The notes under the pieces: generated by a model
Databases searched by the model: none
The model's input: the letters and a program-made list of their open reading frames with translations, nothing else
Told to the model about the DNA's origin: nothing
In this document: positions 13,006-24,633 of the stretch, piece after piece
Layout: every line of letters begins with the position of its first letter
Position numbering within the stretch: the first letter of the stretch is position 1
Assembly (NCBI GenBank): GCA_900312665.1
Contig: ONZQ02000012.1
Location: forward strand, 700,907-764,906
Length of the DNA: 64,000 nt
Source of the DNA: Cephalotrichum gorgonifer
Taxonomy: Eukaryota; Ascomycota; Sordariomycetes; Microascales; Microascaceae
Reading direction: 5' to 3'
Position numbers and translations under genes: made by a program

Positions 13006-15810
13006 TCATCCGGCGTATTCGCTTAGCGCATCTGGAACGTACGCCAAGTTCTGAATAACAGCCAGCCCATACTGCGCGATGTCGTTAGTAGCGAGCCACG
13101 GCGCCTCGTCTACCGGAGCCAACACAGCACTGCCGTCCACGTGTGTGATATTCCACGGCGCACTCGGCTTCAGTCCATCACCGGTGTAGAAGTCCGCCCA
13201 CGCCCTCTGCGCGAGGCTCTTGTTCCCAGACTGTGCCGCCGCGTACGCCGCAAGCCGCGAGTGTGCCTGATACAAGCTCAGCTTCCCGAATGTCGCGCCG
13301 TACCGCGCCGTCTGCTCCTCCCCAGACGCGCGGTAATAGTAGCAGTAGTCATACCATGCCTCCGCGAAGCCCTCGGGAATGTCGTCGCCGAAGTAGGCGA
13401 TCGCCTCGGACACGACCTCGGGGAGCCCGAACATGGCGGACAGGTGAGACACGGACACGTTGCCCAGGTTGCCGGGGTCCGTGGGTGGAGGGCCGAGGGT
13501 CCACGTCACCGGGTCGTATAGACCCGAGCCCGTCACGAAGCCGTTGGTGAGGTTCGCGATTCCGGACGCGGTGTTGGTGAGCTTCGTCCTGGCCTCCTCC
13601 CACCGGGGCCCGCGGCGCTCCCACTCGATGAGCCAACCCGCCGCGAGGCCGGACCAGTCCGTTCCGAGACCAAAGGCAACGGTGGAGTCTGGGCTGGGCT
13701 TCCAGCCATCCGTGCGGACCTTCCTCTGCGGGTCGAGGAGGCCGTATGTCTTGTCGGTGTCCAGCAGCTCCTCGAGTAGCTCTCCGACGCGCTCGTCGCC
13801 GCCGGAGAGGTAGAAGAAGTACTTCCTGTACTGCGGCTGCGATATGCGCGCCTGCTTCGCGGAGTCGGACCAGTGCTGCACGCCGTGTCGAGTGCCGAGT
13901 CCCTTCCAGTCGCCGGCATGGTAGACGTCCACCTCGCCCGTGTGTCGCGTCAGGGCCTCAGCAAAGCGGTAGACGTCCTCGCGTCCCGTGCGGAGGAAGT
14001 ACTGCCAGAAGAATAGGTCCGGAGAGAGCTCCGAGTTGTCCCAGGCGTAGCCCCCAACGTCGTACCGCCAGGTGTGCCTGTCCGGGTCGTACGTGTGCAT
14101 GAAGTCGCCGTGGTCTAGGAATCCGTACCACCTGCGCTGCTCGACCTGAGCCTGGTAGAAGTCAAAGATTAACTCGAGATGGGACTCTAGGGTCTTCGCG
14201 GCATCGCTCGAGGTGTCTGGTAGTTCCCAGTAGGCCCCGAGGGATTGTGTCTCCTTGAGGTACTCTGGCGAGGGCACTAGGACTGGGGGGTTGTTGATAG
14301 ACTCCGTAAGGGCGGCGAGGTTGTCGCTGGTGGGGGTTTTCTCGAAAGCGAACAAGTAGACCTCGCTGCTGCGAGAGATTCCGTACGGGGTGTTGAAGCC
14401 CTCCTCCCAGTCCTCGTACGTTATCTCGAGAGCGTCCAGCTGGTCTTTGTAGGTGTCCTGGCCCAGCCCGTCGTGGAACGGGCGAAGATCTAGCGGCTCC
14501 GCTGCAGGGCTATAGAGCCAGAGGGTGATCTCGCCCTTGTCGGATGCGGCGTTGGAGATGTCGATGCCGGACGGGTAGCGTTTCCAGAAATCGCGTAGGC
14601 CGACCGCCAGGCCTCCCTGTGTGGCACCACCGAGATATGCAAGACCGCCAGCCCGCGTTCCACCAGGAATCTTTACCCACCCCTGGCCAGGCTCCGTTCT
14701 CTTCTTCAGTGTGAACCCGTCAGGCGATAGCTGGTTCAGGCTGTAATCGCCCCAAGTCGGGATCCACTTCAACCGGGTTGTAACCCTGGTATCCCAAGTC
14801 CCAGGATCGGGCAACTCGCGTCCTTCGAACTGCGCGGTCCTGACCCCTGCGCCGGGGTCCCTCCGCAGCCCGGTAATTCCCTGGACGGCCTCATTGAGGA
14901 AACCGCCGTCCACGCCAGCGATCCGGACGTGTCTGTTGTACTGCTGCTCGCCCTCCAGCGGGACGTCGAAATGGATCCCGAGCCCAGTGATGAAATCCTC
15001 CGAGGCCTTCCCGTCGAAGACGATGCTATGCATCACCTTGACCGAATCCGAGTTGGCGTAAAGGTAAAATCTGACTACAAACTGCAGCCAGGGGTCGTGG
15101 TCGGCGCCGCTGGTAACTTGGTGCTTTCCGCGGACGGTGACGACGGCGCGCACCGGGCCTTGGTTCTCGACTTTGACGTCGTCGATGCTGCCCCCGAAGT
15201 TTGAATACTGGATCGAGGAGTCACCCTGGCTTCCAGGTGTCTCTACCACCCCGGACTGGGAGTGTAAGACTAGTCTACCGTTCTCGCCGACCGTCTTGCC
15301 GCTCTTGGTCTTGATGGCGCCGACGATGACGTCCCCCTTTTTCGGGAAGGAGATGGTGAGACTGCCTGTGTCGACCGTGATCGTATCCGAGCCGTCCTTC
15401 ACCACAAGAGGCGAGCTGGTGTCATTGTCCGCAGGGCGGCCGGGGCGATCGGGGCGGCCGGGCTTGTTTGAGGAACTGGCGGTTACGGTATATTGGTCAA
15501 GGATCTGGTCGGACTCTGGGATGGCGTGTCCTGTCCACTTGACGGAGCCATCTGCCCAGTAGCCCGTCGCCCATGACTGCAGATCTATATTCTCTCCGGA
15601 ATTCCCTGCGACAGTGAACTTCGTTTTATCGGGCCAATGTTTGCCCTGTGGCCATGGGACGCCAAAGGTGATTCCCGGGACGTAGGCTGGCTTGTCTCCA
15701 AGCCAATGGACTGTCGCGGACGACGAGCTGGAATTTCCGTGGGGTGCCGCCGAGGTCGAGTGGCCGATGAGGCCGATGACCGCCAGGAGACGGACACCGA
15801 GTCTCAACAT
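13006..15810 (-). CDS. Secreted PL26-type exo-rhamnogalacturonan lyase (PcRGLX/YetA-like)
   Basis: Probably releases unsaturated products from the rhamnogalacturonan-I backbone of pectin by beta-elimination outside the cell. A single exon of 934 aa if started at the Met at 15810; an upstream in-frame Met at 15852 would put 14 polar residues ahead of the signal peptide, so I prefer 15810. The signal peptide is LRLGVRLLAVIGLIGHSTSA. An N-terminal beta-barrel region follows (VHWLGDKPAYVPGITFGVPWPQG), then a central beta-sandwich (FYLYANSDSVKVMHSIVFDG), then a helical toroid rich in aromatics (RWYGFLDHGDFMHTYDP, GGYAWDNSELSPDLFFWQYF, YDYCYYYRASG). This order matches the Penicillium PcRGLX/YetA-like family (family knowledge). 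GC-rich coding sequence gives long false frames on the opposite strand. It is divergently placed from the SDR at 18014, sharing 2.2 kb. Confidence 0.82.
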   Translation of the reverse strand: MLRLGVRLLAVIGLIGHSTSAAPHGNSSSSSATVHWLGDKPAYVPGITFGVPWPQGKHWPDKTKFTVAGNSGENIDLQSWATGYWADGSVKWTGHAIPESDQILDQYTVTASSSNKPGRPDRPGRPADNDTSSPLVVKDGSDTITVDTGSLTISFPKKGDVIVGAIKTKSGKTVGENGRLVLHSQSGVVETPGSQGDSSIQYSNFGGSIDDVKVENQGPVRAVVTVRGKHQVTSGADHDPWLQFVVRFYLYANSDSVKVMHSIVFDGKASEDFITGLGIHFDVPLEGEQQYNRHVRIAGVDGGFLNEAVQGITGLRRDPGAGVRTAQFEGRELPDPGTWDTRVTTRLKWIPTWGDYSLNQLSPDGFTLKKRTEPGQGWVKIPGGTRAGGLAYLGGATQGGLAVGLRDFWKRYPSGIDISNAASDKGEITLWLYSPAAEPLDLRPFHDGLGQDTYKDQLDALEITYEDWEEGFNTPYGISRSSEVYLFAFEKTPTSDNLAALTESINNPPVLVPSPEYLKETQSLGAYWELPDTSSDAAKTLESHLELIFDFYQAQVEQRRWYGFLDHGDFMHTYDPDRHTWRYDVGGYAWDNSELSPDLFFWQYFLRTGREDVYRFAEALTRHTGEVDVYHAGDWKGLGTRHGVQHWSDSAKQARISQPQYRKYFFYLSGGDERVGELLEELLDTDKTYGLLDPQRKVRTDGWKPSPDSTVAFGLGTDWSGLAAGWLIEWERRGPRWEEARTKLTNTASGIANLTNGFVTGSGLYDPVTWTLGPPPTDPGNLGNVSVSHLSAMFGLPEVVSEAIAYFGDDIPEGFAEAWYDYCYYYRASGEEQTARYGATFGKLSLYQAHSRLAAYAAAQSGNKSLAQRAWADFYTGDGLKPSAPWNITHVDGSAVLAPVDEAPWLATNDIAQYGLAVIQNLAYVPDALSEYAG

Positions 15811-18013
15811 TGTGTTGGTGTAGCGAATGGAAGGAGGCGCAAAAAGACACACTGAAGCTATCCTTGGTCCGAATCGGAGGAGAAGACGGAACCCAGAGGC
15901 ATCGGTTCTCGCTCCAGTGACGTCCTTTTGAACTTAGACGTTGACAGCAACAAGGCGCACCCACCCACCTCCATGCGGCCCTGACGCAATATGTCGGGTT
16001 AATGAGGACGCGAGGAACACCCTGGACGCTTCTCCACTTCGGGCCCTGCCCCTGGTGAGGAGGGACCGTGCCATGCATTCTATGGCACGTCCCCCGCATC
16101 CACCTCAAATATCTCGGGGTAAAGAGTGAACGCAATCTGCGAAAAGATACCCCACAGCACGGGGTAGAGACTATAACGAGATGATAGACCCCGAGGGACC
16201 CCTCCCTGCGATTGGTGGGAAAAGGCCGAGGATTTTACCGGGACTAATTTGCTGGTCTTCACTCTCCGATGAACAAATTCGTTCCCGCATTTGTTCACAT
16301 GCTGAGCCCTGACTGGACCGGCTCTGCACGAGGTGCATACCAAAGGGCCGGCATCTTTACTCGGTCGCTCGGGGTTCGGGAGAGGTCTTGTCCGGGGGAG
16401 GGGCCGGAACATGGGGTGATTAAGCGCCGGCCCGGAAGGTGCCGAGGGTAGAGTCTTGGCGATGGCGCTTGTGATCACTTACACCAGCACGAGCTGTTGG
16501 AATGGACGCGTCATAACCCGGGACTCCTTCCTGCTCGTATACTTTCTCCACGGGGGGCCTCCTACTCCTGGAGTTTGTAGAGATTTGCTCCGTGCCTGTA
16601 GTCAACATTGCTCAGCGATACTGGTCTTGCCATTAACACGAAAATGACGCGTTGTGCATGTGCAGTTTTAGTAGGTTGTATTGCTAATTTCATCTGCATG
16701 GACCTAGCTCCGGACAAGATGTTAGAAAAGGCTTAGCCGTCCTCAGAAGGACCAGAGAAGGTGTATATTTGCAGCGAGCTGCGTTTAAAACCTCTAGGGC
16801 GAGAACGGGTGTTAGACAGGATGTTTTTCGCTTTCTGTAAGTGCATTACGTCTTTCCTCTTTGTCATTCTTGTGATCCAGAGACTGAGCGAGTTCTTAGC
16901 CACTTTCCAGATTTGTCAGCGGGGAGTACGACCAGGGTAGACGCATCCAATTTGACCATGACGCCCAACTACTCTATGCAATCGCTTCGTTTAGCGATCT
17001 ATCCTTACATGTAACCACCGCTCAGAAGTATAGCTCAAGAGGGACGGAGGCTATTACCGGTCATATCGACGTCCTACGCCCGCGCCCGAAAAAAAATATC
17101 ACAGCTTTACCCTCGGGGATTTTACTCTTGGAGAATCATTCTCCCCCGGCTGCTGGGAGCTCAGAAGGTCGAGGGTATTGTTGATTCGGAGTAGGTAGGT
17201 TTGTTTAGGTAGGCTGGCATCCCGGGTACAACAGGTGCCGTAATTTGCTGTAGGTATTGAGTTTTGAGCACCAGTGGCATGCCATGGGGGTATTACTAGG
17301 CGGATGGGTCATGGAGTGATATGAGGATGGAGAGTGGGATTTTCGAGTCCTTCTTATGGCGGGCTTGTCTGTGACAGAGCGAGTAGGACGTTCGACCGGA
17401 GAACGGGTATGTCAAGGACTAGACTAGGCTTGTGAGAAGGTGGGCGGAAATCCGCCTAGCATCCCGTGGTACTTCACGATGATAATAGTAACATCGAGAA
17501 GAATTAGTGAAAGTTACAAACCGTGATTAAAAATCCCGGGATATCGGTGAGCGGTGACACTTCCGGGCCAGTTTGACCCACCCACTCACTACTTTTCGCT
17601 CTCGGGTTGGAGCAGACGGCGGGATGAACTGCGGGACGAACATCTAGACGGATTGTTCGGAACCCCGCCTTTCTTGCCCGGGTGTGCTAGGCATTTGTAA
17701 GCCCAGTCATGTTGTAAGCTATACATGCTACCATGAGCCATGGCGTGAGGGAGGGCATGAATTCGAGCTCGATGGCATCATCTTAACTTGCTCAATGGCG
17801 AACACCCCTCAACAGCTCTATATAGCACCTTGTACCCCCAAACAAGCCCTCATATTCGTTTTCAAACCATCCACTTCACTTATGCTTTACACACCGTCCC
17901 CGGACTGTTCCTTCACTAATACGAGCCGTACCCTCCGCTTAGCAAGCCCGTCCTTGACTTATTCGCAGAAGCCTACCTTTAAAACTTAACTCTACAACTC
18001 CCCAGCATAAGCC
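15811..18013. promoter_or_regulatory. Long divergent intergenic region between the lyase and an SDR gene
   Basis: 2.2 kb without a gene I can support. It should contain the lyase promoter (near 15811) and that of the SDR at 18014. G/C-rich words such as GGGGGAGGGGCC around 16392-16404 and CCCC clusters would suit CreA-type carbon repression, which is typical for pectinolytic genes, but no site can be called with certainty. A TAGGTAGGT stretch lies near 17192-17212. Confidence 0.4.
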
Positions 18014-18998
18014 ATGGCATCTAAGTCGTTCTACGCCGTCATCGCAGGAGCCGGGACAGGGACAGGTTAACCTTCCCCAAAGCGCCCATCTCCCGAGACT
18101 CCCAAATCTGACTCAACCACAGGACGCGCCGCTGCCGTACGCTTCGCAAAGTCCTACCCCGTCGTCCTCCTCGCGCGCACTCCAGCGAGCTTTGATGAGA
18201 CGGTCGTGCAGATCAACAGCTCCGGTGGCAGCGCCATCGGCATCGTAGCCGACATCACCGACCCCTCCTCCCTCCAGTCAGCGTTCGAGTCGATCGAGGA
18301 GAAACTCCCGGGCAGCAAGCTCGCCGCTGCGATCTACAATGTTAATACGAAGTTCGGCCCTAAGCCGTTTCTGGAAGTGACGCTCGAGGAACTAGACGCC
18401 AACCTTGATTCTGCACCGTGAGCTTTTGGGTGTTCCCCCTTTCCCTCCTGCACCCTTCTTGTTCTTTCTTCTCCATTTCTCTTCCTCCCCGTGGAGACAG
18501 AGAGAGAGAACCCCCACTCACGTATATAATAGCCGCGGCCTCTTCGCCTTCGCCCAAAAGACCCTCCCCCTCCTCCTCGACTCCGTCCCGGATTCGCCCC
18601 GCCCCCCAACCCTCATTATCACCGGCGCCACAGCCTCCGCCAGGGGCTCGGCAAGGTTCGCACACTTCGCGGCTGGTAAGTTCGCGCTCCGCGCCATCGC
18701 TCAGTCCTTGGCGCGCGAGTTCCACCCGAGGGGGGTGCATGTCGCCCATGCCATCATCGACGGCGGGATCGACACCCCCTGGGGAAAGGCCTACGTGGCG
18801 AACGGCGGTGTCGAAGACGGGAAGATTAAGCCCGAGCAGGTGAGATACCACCCCTATCCAACTCACAGCGAATATATGGGCCAGAGATGGTGCTAACAGG
18901 CCCCCTAGATCGCGGAGGATTACTGGCACCTGCATAGCCAGCATCGGTCTGGATTCACGCATGAGATAGACACCCGACCGTTTGTAGAGAAGTTCTGA
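18014..18998 (+). CDS. Atypical SDR-family oxidoreductase (four exons)
   Basis: NAD(P)-binding Rossmann protein of about 247 aa with unknown substrate. Exons 18014-18065, 18123-18417, 18533-18839 and 18909-18998; the three GT-AG introns (57, 115 and 69 nt) all preserve frame. The cofactor loop is split by intron 1 and reads GAGTGTG then RAAAVRFA. The next landmarks are LLARTP, a D-I-T-D after strand 3 and GLFAFAQKTLPLLL. TLIITGATAS carries the Ser-region, followed by FAAGKFALRAIAQSLARE, where the usual catalytic Tyr of YxxxK is Phe (FxxxK). That replacement is seen in a known SDR subgroup, so it need not mean loss of function. The C-terminus DYWHLHSQHRSGFTHEIDTRP is typical of that subgroup. 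Confidence 0.82.
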
Positions 18999-19847
18999 GC
19001 CTGCACTATGGTCGGCAAAAAGATGTACCTAGCTATACCAGGTATACATGACCTACTTACTATTGAGATACCATGGGCCACTCGATTCGTGTTGTTTCAT
19101 GATGGGCGCGGCAAGACTCTGGTCCATGGTTCGTTGTAGCGTGTTTGTGAGAGTACTTATCATCACTTTTCTTTTGCGCCCCATTTTCCCCTCAATTTCC
19201 CCCCCTTTCCTATGGCGGGGTTCGATAAACTCGCCGGTGGTGGTGGTCTTGGGAGCTAGCAGGAGGGTGAGCGTGTGCTGGTGCTTGTGTCTGTTTGTAC
19301 TGAGTGGAGAGGAGGTGGCGAGTCCCACTCACACACACGGTGGCGTCTGGAGATTGGTAATCGAATTAAGCATGACCCGCTGTACCCATGCATTCACCGC
19401 CCTGTATGAATGGCCATTCACAGGTCCAAATGGAGCAAACAGCCCGCTAGACTGCACATGACTAATGCTAATGGGGCGGCCCGGGGCAACTCTCATCCCC
19501 ACCCTTCCCGCTCCCAGCTCTGACCATCCATCCATGTCTTGAATTGCTGCCTCGCCCATGCCCCGTCCGTGCTGTGACAACGTCGGAGACCTTGTGCCCA
19601 ATGCTCCCCAAAGCACTCTCTCCAATCAAATTTAGCCGCCCCATTCGTCTGGAACCACGAACTTGACATGATCCATCTCTAAACACCAGCGTCACTCTGG
19701 AGCTCTTTAAAACACATCACGCGATATAAGCCGATTCAACTTCCACCCGCCTATTGCATTGAGTTCGGATCAGACCTATCAACCATCTCGAAATAGTTAG
19801 GCCCAATCCAGCGCGCGTCATTCGACCTTTCCTTCGCCCAGCCCGCC
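18999..19847. other. Intergenic region before the F-box/WD40 gene
   Basis: No gene is seen. The first part is the 3' flank of the SDR; the last few hundred bases should be the promoter and leader of the F-box/WD40 gene at 19848. A CACACACA stretch lies near 19328-19340. Confidence 0.45.
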
Positions 19848-22787
19848 ATGGAGACCTTCCCGGCGCAGCCTGACGAGGGATACTCGGAGGATCCGCTAAA
19901 TGCCACTTCACAAGCAGCTCACAATGCGCCACTCTCGGAAATGCCCGACTGGCTCACAGCACAGCTTCCGCGGATGCCCTTACCCCTTAAGAAGAGTACG
20001 GGCAGCTCTCCCTTCTGGCCCCATGACGACTCGCAGAGGGGCTTCAGAACCCTTCCCCCTTCCCGTTCTGGATTTCCCTGCTAACCGACATGACCAGAGC
20101 TGGCGAAAGCTATACTAGACGCCCTACCTACCTCCGCCATCGCGGAAATCGTCGAGTCATTAAGCCCCCGGCTCTACATCGATTTCATCCAATACCTCCC
20201 CCCCGAGGTCTGCCTCAAGATCCTCGACCATCTCGACCCCTCCTCCCTAATAAACGTCGCCCGCTCATGCCGCGCCTGGCACACCCTCGCCCTCGACAAG
20301 AGACTATGGCGTCGCCTATACCACCTCGAAGGCTGGAGCGCGATGCCCGAGGAGATCCAGTACTGGCAGGACAGGGTCAACAAAACCCACCTGCAGAATC
20401 TGGAGCGGGCAAGGCCGAGACCAGTGGAGCAGTCCTCGAGCAGGAAGCGGCCCATCTCGGACGAGTCCGACGTAGACTGCGAGATGATGGATGCAGACCG
20501 CCCGGCCAAGCAGCACGACCAGGGATCGATTTTCAAGAATCCGAGCTGGTCTTTCGGTTCTACTGATCCGAATCCCGGGTTTGTTACCGACAGGCCAAGC
20601 CCAGACTCCGGCGACATTGCGATGGGAGACTCGAAGGGCAAGGGGGTGGGCCTGGCGCCTGAGCTGCCTCTGAATCCCTCGGGGCCCTTTTTGGAGGGCC
20701 AGGGCGTGTTAGATGCCCTCGAGAGCTTACCACCCCCAGACTCGGGCACACTAGCACCGTCGACTCTATGGAACTGGGAGTCTCGCGACGAGAGATACGT
20801 CGTTAACTGGAAGTATCTATACACGATGAGGAGGCGGCTCGAGGCGAATTGGGAGTTGGGGCGCTATACAAATTTCCAGTTCCCCCACCCTAACCATCCT
20901 GAGGAAGGCCACTCGGAGTGTGTTTATAGTCTACAGTTCACACGCGACTATTTGGTCAGCGGCAGCCGGGACCGGACGCTACGGGTGTGGAGCATGCATA
21001 CACGTCGATTACAGTACCCTCCTCTCCGAGCACATACAGGATCGGTGCTATGCCTGCAGTTCGACCCCGACCCCGAGGAGGACCTCATAGTGTCCGGCAG
21101 CAGCGACTCAGATGTTATTTTGTGGAAGTTCTCTACTGGCAAGATCATTCAGCGACTCTACAACGCCCACCGGGAGTCGGTCCTCAACGTCAAGTTCGAC
21201 AAGAGGATTCTCGTCACCTGCTCCAAGGACCGAACTGTCAAGATCTTCAACCGCAGACCGCTCCGATACGGCGATCTCGGATACCCCGAGGAGAAGGTCA
21301 ACCCAGTCCCCATCCATCTGAAAGGGTACGGGTACGAGCCTAACCTCGCACACGAGCTGCCCGTCATCGAGCCCTACACTATGATTGGCACTCTCTATGG
21401 CCACGGCGCGGCCGTAAACGCTGTGCAGATATGTGGACGGGAAGTGGTCTCCGCGAGCGGCGACAAGGCCATCAAGGTCTGGGACTGGCCGCGACAGAGG
21501 TGCACCCGCACTATCCTAGGCCACCTTAAGGGGATCGCCTGCGTGCAGTACGACGGCCGCCGCATCGTCAGTGGCAGCAGCGACAACGAAGTTAAGGTAT
21601 TTGACAGCTCGACCAGCCTCGAGGTCGCCAGCCTTCGGGCGCACACGAACCTCGTGCGCACCGTGCAGGCCGGGTTCGGTGACCTCCCCGACAGCCAGGA
21701 GGAGGACAGAGAGGCCGCGAGGCTCGTGGATGACCAGTACTTCCGAGCCCTGAGGCGGGGCGAGGTGAGCGATGAGGGCCGCACGCCGGCGCACTCCTCT
21801 AGGCGGGGAAACGCGGGGAGCAGCCGGCCCGAGGACATCACGGCCTATGGCGCGAATCTCCCGCCGGGTGGTGGAGGAGGTAGGTACGCAAGGATAGTGT
21901 CGGGGTCGTACGACCAGAGTATCGTAATCTGGCGCCGCGACAAGGAGGGCCGCTGGAAGGATATGCACCATCTGCAGCAGGAGAAGGCTGCGACGGCGGC
22001 GCAGCGGCAGACGGCCTCGCGGAATCTACCCCCACCCGTCCGGCAACCTTCCGGCGGCCCGCCACCCCCGCCCCCGGTACCCTTTGCGCCGCTCACTTCA
22101 GAGGCGGCGCAGGCGATTATCGACGCGGCGGTGCCACGCGGCACCGCAGCGCTCGACGAGGTCCTGGCGATGCACCCCGCCATCCTAATGCACGCGGGCC
22201 ACGTCCAGGCGGCGATCGACCGTGTGTCGTCCCCGCACACTCGGAATCAGCTGAGGCAGCGTGTGCACGTAGCCTTGGAGAGGTTTAACGGCCAGCTTGC
22301 CGGGCATCTCCCCGGTCCCATTGTCCCCTCTGCGCCGTCGGCGGCAGCTGTGCATCCCGCTCCCGCGCCCGGCCCGGTCGCAAGCGGGGTTCTCCCGCAT
22401 CCCCCGCATGCACACGCCTCGTCTCAGGCCCAGGTGCCAACTGCTGAGGCCGCGAGCACATCCCAGAATGCACAGAGCCAGCCGCAGAACATACCAGCCA
22501 ACCCCCAGCCAGCCGTGCCCATCGCCCCTCCAGAATTACCTGGCAACCCGCAGGCTCTCCCAGGGAACGCACAGAACGGACCCCCGTTCGCACAACTCGC
22601 GACGGCGCCGCCGGCGCAGCACCACCCGCACATTATGGAGAACAGCCCCGCGAGGATCTTCAAGCTGCAGTTCGACGCGCGGAGGATAGTGTGCTGCTGC
22701 CAGACGCACGTCATCGTCGGCTGGGACTTCTGCGCCGGGGACGTGGAGTTGGAGGCTGCGAGTCGGTTCTTTGCTACTATTACTTGA
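19848..22787 (+). CDS. fwd-1: F-box/WD40 substrate receptor of an SCF ubiquitin ligase, beta-TrCP/Slimb (FWD-1) type
   Basis: Recruits phosphorylated substrates to the SCF (Skp1-Cullin1) ubiquitin ligase. Exons 19848-19995 and 20098-22787 give about 945 aa; the 102-nt intron has donor GTACGG and acceptor CCAG and keeps frame. An F-box lies at about residues 85-130 (LPPEVCLKILDHLDPSSLIN, SCRAWHTLALDKRLWRRLY). Seven WD40-like blades follow: VYSLQFTRDYLVSGSRDRTLRVW, then GSVLCLQFD, ESVLNVKFDKRILVTCSKD, AAVNAVQICGREVVSASGD, GIACVQYDGRRIVSGSSDN, IVSGSYDQSIVIW and a distant RIFKLQFDARRIVCCCQTH. Blades 2-5 follow beta-TrCP/Slimb almost word for word (GSVLCLQ, VTCSKDR, AAVN, VSASGD, GIAC, VSGSSDN). 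In Neurospora that orthologue is FWD-1, which degrades the clock protein FRQ (known); the same role here is inferred. A long Pro/Ala-rich insert separates blades 6 and 7. Confidence 0.85.
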
Positions 22788-23599
22788 AATGTTCGGAGTG
22801 GGGAATCAGAGGTGGGACGGCGGTAGAAGGTAGAAGGGTGGTCAACGGAGTTCATCCTGTGTATCTTTTTTTTTTCAGTTTTGCTCCGTTATTCCGGTAG
22901 TTCATATTCCCCTATTCTATTCTCTTTTATTTTATCTTGATGACCAAGCAAACAGGGCTGCTACGTGAGGATCCCCTCGCGATATTTGATCCTCTTCCGG
23001 ACATGGAGCTAGTAGCGGGTTTGTTTTGGTTACACTTAGTACAGTTTAGAGATACACCCTTGTTATAAGACCAAGGTTAGGGTGGTGGGGTGGAAAAGTG
23101 GTAGTGTGAATATAATACGAGTTGTGAATCAATGTCTTACATTATGAATTGAGTTCTGACGATCTGGCGTTTTGACCTAGCTGCTAGGCCAAAGTGGGCG
23201 AAGACGGAATGCACACCCACCCACCCTCACCTACTCGAAGGTCCAACTAACACATAGAAAGTATATATGCTACATAAGTTGAGAGACGGGGAGTGAAGTA
23301 GAAGGCGGACCAGCACCAAATAGATGCATATTAACACCATACCCATCACGACCATGACTTTGCGCCTCAAGTTTCGAGGTCGCAGCTGTTCCGCTTGTCT
23401 AACCCAGAAACTTGATATCGAATGCTTCTCCATATGTGCCTACTAAAAACTCCAATGTAAAACCCGGTTCTGCGCTCCAAGATACCTCCCGGCTCTCCCA
23501 AGCGCTTCCCCTACGATATTCCTCGTTACTTGCATCACCGTAACCCGAAACTCCCCCGGTTGTCCGTCAATACAGGCCAACAGGAACCCCCCGCCCTCT
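22788..23599. other. Intergenic region between convergent genes
   Basis: No gene is seen in this 812-bp stretch between the convergent F-box/WD40 and Vps60 genes. It should hold both 3' UTRs; a T-run at 22867-22878 and AT-rich sequence near 22910-22940 would suit polyadenylation. Confidence 0.45.
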
Positions 23600-24241
23600 T
23601 CAACCGGCCGCCTCCTTCACCGCCTTCCCCTCCCTTACGGGGGCCTCATCTACGAACTCCGGCACCTCATCCTGCAAGAAGCCCGGGACGGCGCCGATCC
23701 CCTCCTCCGCCTCCATCTCCATCTCCATCCCCAGCGCCTCCAGCTCGGCGTCCAGATCGGCCTCGTCCACGTCCTCGGGCACGTCATACCCCCTACTCAG
23801 GCTCTCCTGTATCTCGTTCCCGACGTCCATCAGGTCGGCCATCTCGTCCTGCATCCTCTCGATCTTGTCGATGTCTACCTTGCCGTACTGCTTCCTCAGC
23901 TCCTTGTTCGTCGTCTTCAGCGCGTCGACGGTGGTCATGACGTTCTTGAGGTTGTCCTGCATGTTCTGCGCCTGCTCCATGTTCCACACCTGGCCCTGCA
24001 GCTGCTCGCGCTGCGCCTCGTACCGCCGCCGCTGCAGGAGCACCTTCTTCGCCTTCTCCTTGAGGGCCGACTTCCCGGGCCCCTCGCGCATCTTGGAGAG
24101 CTTGGTCTGGTAGGTCGTCAGCTCGGCGGTCAGGGAGGCGAGCTTGACGTCGACGGACTGCAGGCGGGAGTCGACGTTTGATATGGCGGAGTCGAGGGTG
24201 GGTTTGGGGCCCTTGGGGGCTGCGCCGAAGAGGCGGTTCAT
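23600..24241 (-). CDS. vps60: ESCRT-III-associated Vps60/CHMP5 (SNF7 family)
   Basis: SNF7-family protein acting at endosomes in multivesicular-body formation, where Vps60/CHMP5 binds the Vta1/LIP5 cofactor of the Vps4 ATPase (known family role). Single exon, 213 aa, the normal length. The MNRLFG start is typical of Vps60. It is followed by the basic, heptad-patterned N-terminal core (residues about 20-110, KLSKMREGPGKSALKEKAKKVL and RRRYEAQREQLQGQ), then an acidic helical tail (IERMQDEMADLMDVGNEIQE; DLDAELEALGMEMEMEAEEG). It is divergently transcribed from the SET gene across 392 bp. Confidence 0.93.
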   Translation of the reverse strand: MNRLFGAAPKGPKPTLDSAISNVDSRLQSVDVKLASLTAELTTYQTKLSKMREGPGKSALKEKAKKVLLQRRRYEAQREQLQGQVWNMEQAQNMQDNLKNVMTTVDALKTTNKELRKQYGKVDIDKIERMQDEMADLMDVGNEIQESLSRGYDVPEDVDEADLDAELEALGMEMEMEAEEGIGAVPGFLQDEVPEFVDEAPVREGKAVKEAAG

Positions 24242-24633
24242 GGCTGTTGGGTAGATGGGGGAGATTCGGCGGATGGTATGGTGTTCTCGATCGTATGTGG
24301 TGGTTTTGAGGTCGAAGATGTCTTCTTCTTTTCGGAGGTGAATGACGTTGACGGAGCGAGGTGTATGACGATCGTGAGGTTATTCGGCTGCCTTGGGGCA
24401 TCGAGCATCAGGTGGGGTGGTGGGGTGGGGTGAGGTCCCCGCTTTTTCCGACGTTCTGCCTTTCTTCGTTGCACACAGCACCCCGCCGCTAGTGGTTATT
24501 TTCAGATGGCTTACAAGAAGGGAAGCAACGATGCTATAATACAAGGACTAGAACTATACCTCTTCCCATTTTTTTAAACTTTCCACATCAAGAGGAGGAC
24601 TGTATCGTATATGCCTCATAGGCACTAGTTACG
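24242..24633. promoter_or_regulatory. Bidirectional promoter region of vps60 and the SET gene
   Basis: The 392 bp between divergent starts at 24241 (-) and 24634 (+) must carry both promoters and leaders. It has no other coding signal. A GGTGGGGTGGTGGGGTGGGG run lies around 24412-24431 and a T-run at 24569-24576. Confidence 0.55.

Noticed and set aside
13349..13919. Several overlapping open frames on both strands in the lyase gene
   Set aside because: Shadows of the GC-rich PL26 coding sequence; Arg/Pro-rich with no motif.
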